64,000 nucleotides of DNA from Trichostrongylus colubriformis (taxonomy: Eukaryota; Nematoda; Chromadorea; Rhabditida; Trichostrongylidae): the NCBI GenBank assembly GCA_963978905.1, contig OZ022258.1, positions 41,834,591 through 41,898,590 of the forward strand, in the 5' to 3' direction. The position numbers and the translations under genes were made by a program. The first letter of the stretch is position 1; every line of letters begins with the position of its first letter. Positions 35,601 to 44,600 of the stretch are shown here, one piece after another. The notes below the pieces were generated by a model. The model saw nothing but the letters and a program-made list of their open reading frames with translations, had not been told where the DNA came from and did not search any database.

Positions 35601-38600
35601 CCATGCCACGATGAGACGAGAGGGTTAGAGAAAGTATGAAGCAGAAAGCCTTTATTTCCTCAAATACCACATTTCTGCATTTCCGCAAATTCCACAGTTC
35701 CGCGTTTCCACAATTCTCCCGACCAATATGTATCTATCCTTCTTTCCACAAAAACGCAATTTCCGCTATTCTCCCAATCGATACTTATCTAATCCTTTTC
35801 CGCATATTACGCAATTCCAGAAATTCTAAAAACTATGAATTTGCTCGGTAATGTTTAGTTTCACTTATACTTACTGGAACTTCTGACGCGGTCGACTGCT
35901 TGGCTGATCGCGGCTGACTAACTCTCAGCGGGGCTGACTAACTCTCAGCGACTGCCTTAGGCAGCGTTCATACTTTTGGAATTTGCGTTTTTGCGTTTTT
36001 GCGTTTTTGTGGAAAGAAGAATAGATACGTATCGATTGGGAAAACTGCGTTTTTGCGTTTTTGCGGAAAGAAGAGTAGATACGTATCGATCTGCGTTTTT
36101 GCGTTTTTGCGTTTTTGCGTTTTTGCGTTTTTGTGGAATTTGCGTTTTTGCGTTTTCGTGGAAATGTGGAAAGCGTGGAAGCCACGTGCGCGGTGCGTGT
36201 CATTCCACGCAGCTCATCATTCGCGATTGGTCGACCATGCTGGAATGTGCTTTCAAATTGCTTTTCCTGCGTTTTTGCGTTTTCGTGGAAATGTGGAAAG
36301 CGTGGAAGCCACGTGCGCGGTGCGTGTCATTCCACGCAGCTCATCATTCGCGATTGGTCGACCATGCTGGAATGTGCTTTCAAATTGCTTTTCCTTTCAC
36401 TTTCCATGATTTTCAATCATCAGATTCATCTCACATCCTCTCTCTTGCAACCTTCCTGAGATGCTAATACATCTGCTTTCTTACAGTCGGTTATAAAAAG
36501 CGAATTTATGCCTTTTCAATATGGGACCCTAAATTTATAAAGTGATATAGGGGATAGTAAGGGGACATCAGTGGTGAGGGAACGGAAGTGATAGCAACTG
36601 ATAAGAGCTGATAAGGAGCCTTGAAAGGTGAAAAATGGCGGGAAATTCGTATCTAGCGCCGCAACAAAACTGGAACCCTAAATTTTTCAAGTAGTATGGG
36701 GGTAGTATCCTACTGTAGAATAACTCCGCCCACGGTGGGTGGAGCGTGCACCGAGATGTTCCCTTTTCAGACCGAAAATTGTTAATTGGGTTGATTTAGG
36801 TTAGCGATGAGTTTCTGAAGGTTAGAAAGAATCCTGAGCACAGTAGGGGGCGTTTGTGGTGGTGGGCGGAGCTTGGACATTACATGAAAAACGACCTGTG
36901 GAGGTGGGGACAAGTGTGGGATGGTAGGGCATGGCACAAGAAGTAAAGACCATACATTGCCTAAGTCAAGCTCCGCCCACGGTAGGCGGGGCGTGCACTG
37001 AAATTTTCTGTTTTCAGATCGAAAATTGTTAATTGGGTTCCAGTGTGCCCCAAACGTGGGGAGAAGATGGATTTAAGTCAGCGATGACCTTCTAACATAA
37101 AATCCTTTTTATGTATAACCAGTTGGCTGGCGCACACTACTGCGCGCGATTCATGTCGAAGTGCAAAATGGGTTCAATGAAAACCGACTTATCTATATTA
37201 CTGCCGAAAGCTTTCTTATCACGTCACCTCTCCTCTTTTTTCACAATTTGAAAGCAGTTGAAAGCAGAGGAGAGAAAAATCCACTCAATATCATACACAA
37301 CGGTGATCATGTCGTTCAAACCCATTTTGCACAACATCGCCATGAATCGCGCACAGTAGTGTGCGCCGGCCAACTGGTGCCCCAATAATCCTGGAATGTG
37401 CCTTTAAGATTTAGAGATTTAAGAAGGAAGGGGGCAATGAAGGGAAGCAAATGTTGGAATGGCGTTCGCTGTAAACAAACATTCGAACTCAGAGGTGATG
37501 ATCTGTAACGTCTCGGGTTTGAAACACGTCTTTGGGGCCTATATCGCGAACTTATCGCGCTTTAAAGGAACCAGAAGGGGGTCCGAAACAAGAGGAAGAT
37601 GCAAAGAAATGAGCATTTTGTAACGAACACTCAAGGTTAGAAGCGATAATAGGCGAAAAAACCCGGTCTCAAAGGCGCGACGCTGCGGTGTGTATTCGCA
37701 TCCCATTCGCATCAGCGCATCCATTCCGAGTTGTCCGCTGTAGGAGACGGGCCGTGGGCCAACGTTAGTTGTAGCACCTGACTCCCAGCGCAATGGAGTG
37801 GCCATTCCCAACTACATTAGCATTCATGTAAGTACATCTAGAAACAATATAATAAAGAACAAAGTAAAAAGTAAAGGAAAAACAAAATTATAATAGAAAC
37901 ATCTTCTTTTGGCACCATGCCAAGGCGCAAAATTGGCGAGTTTGTGCAATGGCGGCCACTCAAACTCGTCCACACTACGTCTGTTCTACCGTAAGCCAAA
38001 ATTACCCCCTTCTGGTGTCTTTAATTCGAGTTGAAGCGCTCAACTGGACGAGTTGCTGCGTTGGCGGGACTACGTCCTCCGTCTGGGATAACCTCTCGCC
38101 GTCTACATCTCTCCTCCTTAATGGAAAAAGCCGGTAGTATCAACCATAAACATAGTATCAACCGCTTGCGTTACATGATGCAACATTCGAGTAATGCTGT
38201 CATAAGGTAAAAAAAGTGTGAATTCGAGTTTCAGCTAAGCAAGGCGAGAGCATAGAGTGTTTAAAACCTTTTTTCACGTTAAAAAAGTCCTTTTTGCTCA
38301 CGGGAATTCTTTTGCCTACCTTGCTGCTCCTTTCTTCTCCCTGTTCTATTAGGTCGGCAACTAAGTCATTGCGGATTTCACTTATGGATGGCTCTAGTTG
38401 AATATTTAGCTTTACTGGCGTAGGCCAAATGTTAAACACATATTGTTATCTAATGGTAGGCAATCCTGTTATCAATCAATAAAGAAAGCTCCTTGATCGG
38501 TTGCATTATTTTCGTTTGGCGTGTGCTGAAAAGTGGAGAATCAAAACAATCATTTTCGTCATGTATTGCTTTATTATTTTTTAAAGGGAAAAACGCATCA

Positions 38601-41600
38601 CAAGCTCTCAAAAAGTTATTTGCTGTTTATGGTGCCGAAGCCTTAAAAGATCGGCATTGCCGAAATTGGTTTGCCTGATTTCGTTCTGGTGATTTTTCTC
38701 TCAAAGATGAGAAACGCTCTGGTCGTCCAGTTGGACTTGACAACGACTTAATTAAGGCAATACTTGACTCGGATCGTCACAGTACAACACGTGAGATTTC
38801 AGAGAAACTACAGGTATCACATACATGTATTGAAAAGCATTTAAAACAACTTGGGTACGTGTCAAAACTGGATATATGGGATCCTCAGGAACTGAAGGGA
38901 CCGCATGTTGTCAGTGTGGTGGGATTACAAAGGAATTATCTACTTTGAACTCCTACCATCCAACCGCACGATCAATTCTGATGTCTACATTGCACGATTG
39001 ACAAAATTAAACAATGCAATTCAAGAAAAGCGACTCGAATCATTAAACCGAAAAAGTTTTGTATCCCATCATGACAATGCAAGACCTCACACATCTTTGG
39101 CCACTCGGCAAAAATTATTGGAGCTTGATTGGGATGTTTTGCCACATCCACCTTATAGTCCTGACCTTGCACCATCGGATTACTTTTTGTTTCGATCATT
39201 GCAAAATTCTTTGAGTGGTAAAAAGTTCAGTAGTGATGATGAGGTCAAATCGTACCTGACTCAGTTTTTTACTGATAAAAACAGAAGTTTTATGAACGCG
39301 GAATTATGATGCTACCTGAAAGATGGCAAAAGCTCATTGATAAAAATGGGCAATACATTACAGAGTAAAGTTATTTAGTTCTATGAAAAAAGGATCTTTG
39401 ATTTTCTAACAAAAATCCGCAATTAACTAGTTGCCAACCTAATAACTGTAAGGCTACAATTTACATACTTTCTACTTCGACATGAAAGTGACCTTCTGTT
39501 AGTGCCACATGCTTTACAAGTGAAGTTGTAGCAGCGTCCTTTGCGTGCTCTTAAGTGTGATGCAATGGAGCGTTACACACGAGTGTTTTGCCAATCTGTA
39601 TGCTCCACCTATCCCTACACTCCTCAGTACTGAAGTAGGCTCCGAGGTGTGGATTTCAGCCGAGAGCATTCCTCGATCGCGATGCCGGCGATCGACCAAT
39701 CTCGCTACTTGTATAGAGGAATGAAAGTGGTGACCCGTTGTGAACTGATCATCGTTATGAATCATCGTTTTCGATTCGAGGTGGCTAAAATGTAATGCTT
39801 CGTATGATTCATGGATATTCGTTTGCTCAGTGAAACTTTATTTGTCATGCGCTCAGGACGGTTTCCATTCTAGTTGGAAGGTTTTGAAGGACGTGTAAAA
39901 GGTTCAAAAGTACAAAAGCAGATCGAAAAGTTAGCGGCCTGTCACATGACTGTGTTTCAATATTACTGCAAATCGTATTTTTTCAGCGTTCTGTTATGCC
40001 TCTGCCAACTAACAGTTATTCTCATCCTTGTCATCTTTGTGGGTATTCCACTTGTAGTCACCATCTTCCCGAATATCATGGTGAAGCTGTTCTTCCTCAA
40101 CTTCAGTGAGTCGTTTATCATCACGAAATTTTTCGACCCATTTTTTGTGATTTCACGGAGTAGTGTGCTTAGCACAGTTGCCTACAATACATCTTGGGTC
40201 TACTTAGAAAGCTCACGATTCTGTATAATGTTGCTTAATCTTTCAACCACCAATTCATCGTGTCACTCAGTGTAGGACTGGACGGGATCTATGTGGGGAC
40301 ATGCCCTGTTAGATAACGTGCCTTAAGGAACCCAAAACGGTAAGGTGCACGGCTTCACAGGTTTAGCGCGCCTCATGCCCTCACCATGCGCTGCCTACAT
40401 GGTTATAATACAAAAGAGTTTGTGCCTAGGTTCAGTCTCACTCTTTGGGGAGACATGCACTTCAACCCTAGCATGTTAAGGCCGTGCAGGTCTCAATAAC
40501 ATTGAGATGGCATTTGCTCAAACTAAGAAACTCTTTCTTCAGACGTCTCGGGCTGGAGTACGCTCAAACTTTCATGCATGTCATATAGGCGCTTAACCTC
40601 CTGCTTTTCAATTTGATTTCGATACTACAATTGGCTTTCAGTTATCTCAGACCGTTTCATGTTATAGGGAAAATACCAATGACGGATTATGCGAATGTGT
40701 CAGCGAACAACGTGCAATCCATAGGGCGAGCTTTTTATCTCCGTGGTCAGCAAGGCAATTTAGGCGTTTGGTTGGTGTTCAATCAAACAAAATTTTTTTC
40801 GAGACACTGCTTTCATAGGTTCCGAATTCTTTTTAGGCACATGTTGCCGATGTCCATGTCGGCTGACTATCGTGAAAAGGGAATTCATCCAAATAATGAG
40901 GAAATGGAGAAGTCTTTAGCACTGACAAAACATCCAGTCGTCGTCTACTTACATGGTAATTCCTGTGACAGGTGTGTTTTCTTCATTACATCCAGCTTTC
41001 ATTTTGAACCCCAGTTTTGCAGAACATTTTCACATCGTGTTGAGTTATACAATACGTTGAATAAGCTGGACTATCATGTGGTTACATTCGATTATCGAGG
41101 TATTGCTTCTAACATCAATGCTCTTTTTGGAATCTTGTTATTAGAACTGTCGAAAATTCTATCGTTCAGCGTAGACAACCTTGACCTCACTTATATGAGG
41201 TCGAATGATTCATCACCACATAGGGCTTTTTGACTTCAGGCTGCGTTGATATCCAGATAAATGAAATTTTCAGCGGAACGGTTTATCGAGTGGCCGCGAT
41301 TTGGCATTTTCGGCTATGTCACGTATTACGTATGCATTACTGCAAATATCCAAAATCGCGGATAGTCCGATACGCCGATCCGTCGAAAATCCCAAATCGC
41401 CAATGATCCGAAACCCTCATTCTCTAGATCGATACGTGTTTTTTCCTTTACCTCCAAATTCCAAAAATCTCATCCAGTTGGGTATTAACGCAGCCTCAGC
41501 GAGGTCAAAACGGGGCTCACCTGAGTCTCTTTTGGCTGATATCATTTCGGGCGTGAAGCCCTTCCCCAGCCCTAGCCTTTATATTATCTTGTCTTTGGTT

Positions 41601-44600
41601 GTTGGGAATGGGAAATGATTGTGACGAGTAAGAACCTTCCTCAATGGATGTTTGAAGTTCCAAAAGCATACCTAAAACTCCATGTCTCTCAATGAAATTT
41701 TTTCGCCTAAGGAATGCATTAATCATCTCCTTATGGTGGTAACTTTATAGGCTACGGAGATTCTGAAGGAGATCCCACTGAGCCTGGTTTGGTCAACGAT
41801 AGTCGCCTTGTGTATGACTATGTGAAAAGTCATTGCAAAGATAATGCAGTCATCGTGTGGGGTCACTCAATGGGAACTGGGTACGTGCATTATTACTTTG
41901 AGCCCCACTTTTCGTTTTAATCTTTGTGTGAAAATTTTTCAACTGAAGTCCTTTTTGGAATTTATGTGTGCAGTTGGCTCTGGGCTTTATTATTGGTAAC
42001 AAAGGTTGTCAGAAAAAACAGCATAGCAGAAGCGAGCGACTTTGTTCATGAAGAGACAATAACTCTCAATGTCGGTCAGCTGAGCAAAAAGGGGATGGTA
42101 TTGTGAGTTTGAGCGGGGGTATTACGCCGCGTTGGCGCATAGTGCCAGAGCAATGGGAGCACCCTAGATGGTTAACGCTTCGTTCATACTTTGCACCGAT
42201 AGGACATGGCTGCGTCCACAGGGAGAGAGGCGCAGTGGCATGGTGGAGGTGCAGAGACGACGCAGGCAACTAAGAAGGTGGGACAAGAGGATACGCAGAG
42301 ACACGCCCTGCCGCCGGCACCACAAAGATGGGACGCGGCTTTACGCAAAAACAGAGAAGAGAAGATTCAATTCGGTCTAGTAAAATATCACACCCACCTC
42401 TGATTTCAATATTCGTACAATGGCCTACTCGCTTTTCAAAGTACGTTTAGAGAGAACTATTAGAAGGAGCCCGCAAAATGTATGGACATTTTCACCGCGT
42501 GACCTGGTGGTTCTACTGACCGTGTAGCTCGAACGTGACCCTAATCAGGGACTCTAAGTTGCTTGTCGCGAAGTGTACCTTTAACGTAGTGCTGCCTGGA
42601 ATGAGCTGTTGGTGGCTGATAGCAATGAAGACGAACTCCGGATTGTGAAAACAAGCCTCTTGGTTAGGTGCCATGCTTCTGTTATAGTGGTTCCGTGAAA
42701 CTGTCTAAATGTTAAGGACACAGCTTGTTTTTTTCCTAAATGATCATTTGTAATCCTTTCTAGGGTAGGTACCAAGTTGGTAATGGATCTTTCCGTAGAA
42801 GGTAATCCTCCTCATGGCCTCGTTCTCGAGTCGCCTTTCAATAACCTCAGAGATGTGATTATGAACCATCTGTTAAGCATAGTAAGTAATTGATACCTCT
42901 TTCAGAATGTCTTGTGTTTTGCCTAGATGCTCATGTTCGGATTCACTGACTTATTTTCCTTATAGCCTTTTCGGTGGATGCCTGAAAGTATGGTTCAGAA
43001 AATTCTCATACAGCCATTACGAGCTGTCGATTTGAGAATGGAAACAGATAGTCGTATAAAGTCGTGAGTTTCCCGAATTTCCACTTCTGTCCAGGCTACT
43101 TGAAAGAAACCAATGTTCTAATACCTAAATTTTAGTATTACTTGTCCAATCTTGATGTTACATGCGGAGAACGACCACATCGTTCCAGTAATTCTTGCTC
43201 GAAAACTTAGGGTGAGTTTAAACAATGATACCCATCTCGTGAAATGTTTCATCTTGATTTTTTTCACTTCATATGTCGGCTTTTCTTAGTTCGAGATAGC
43301 TCCGCAGTGATTATGAGACCCGACTACATAGATCAAAATCCTAATCTATAAGATCTATCATCTGCTCACATTGGGGTTCAAAAGAACTGATTAAGCAACG
43401 TAGTGGGTAGAAGTATTGTAGGAAAACAACGCCCATTCTGTGTGATATTTATTGAGAACTTCGTTTTTGGGGGCTGAATAAAGAAATCAGGCTATTTTCC
43501 TCTCCATACAAGGAGTTTTTTGTTTTTTGGTTTATCTTCACTTTTTCATACAATTGTGCTTCCATAATTTTTTTTTATTTTGCCCTGCTTTCCGTAGAAG
43601 TATCGGGAATGAACAAAGAGCGAGTAGCGGAGTTGCCTGTAATACAGCGACAACCCGAACAATTGACCCCTCTCTAAAATGCAAGAGTCAGTTTTGTGCA
43701 GGAACATGAAATGATTCTCACTGGTTGCTTTTGATGCATTTTATGTGCAGCGAGTAGTAATATCTTCCACCAAGGTGCAATCTCTTGACATCGTAAATGG
43801 TTTTGGGTGCTATCATCGCCAGGTATGCGATGATTTCTCACAACCTACGTCTGGCGGAGGCTGTTTGGCAGCCAGGGAGGTCGAGGCTACATTCCTTCTC
43901 GAGTAACCCTCACAATAAAGGCGTTCACGTGCTGTACGCTGTTCTACTCTGCCAAACTACTTTTATTCATAACAATACCACTGAACCACCGTCTCACGGT
44001 AAAAAGAGGTAAATTAAACTACTCAGTCTCTAGCGCCCACAACGGTTTGTGCATCGGCCGGGAACGTAGCGATGGTGTAAAACATGTGATGGTGTTGAAC
44101 GAAACTTCAAAGTACATGTCAAAATGTAAACGACTCCCCCTACCTATCCTTGTGTTCGAGTATAGCAACGATTTCATTGCCGCGGATCCTACGGATCATT
44201 TTGTCATTTCGTACATATTCAACAGAAAGGATTTCCGGAAGGAGCACCTCCCTCCCATAGTAATGGTTTTGGATGCCATCTGCCGTCTGGTGTGCATAAC
44301 TTGTCACTGTGAGTAAATCCTTTCATTGACCCCTCTCACATCGAGTACCAAGATAGTGACTGACTTGATGATAAAAGTACTTAAAGAAACCGGAAGTGGT
44401 CCGAAACAAGAGGAAGATGCAAAGAAATGAGCATTTTGAAACGAACACTGAAGGTAGAAGCGGTAATCGGTGAAAAAACCCGGACTCAAAAGCGCGACAC
44501 TGCGGTGTGTATCCGCATCCTATTCGCATCCAACACACTGACTTTCCGAGTTGTCCGGTGTAGGAGACGGACTGCGGGCCAACGTTAGTTGTAGCACCTG

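Noticed and set aside
35976..36467. Three overlapping frames of 114-163 residues
   Set aside because: They come from the GCGTTTTT minisatellite and a 127-bp duplication, and each repeats the same segment in shifted frame.
40613..41233. 206-residue continuous plus-strand frame
   Set aside because: It reads through two introns of the ABHD12 gene; real coding parts are 40668-40770, 40837-40971 and 41023-41099.
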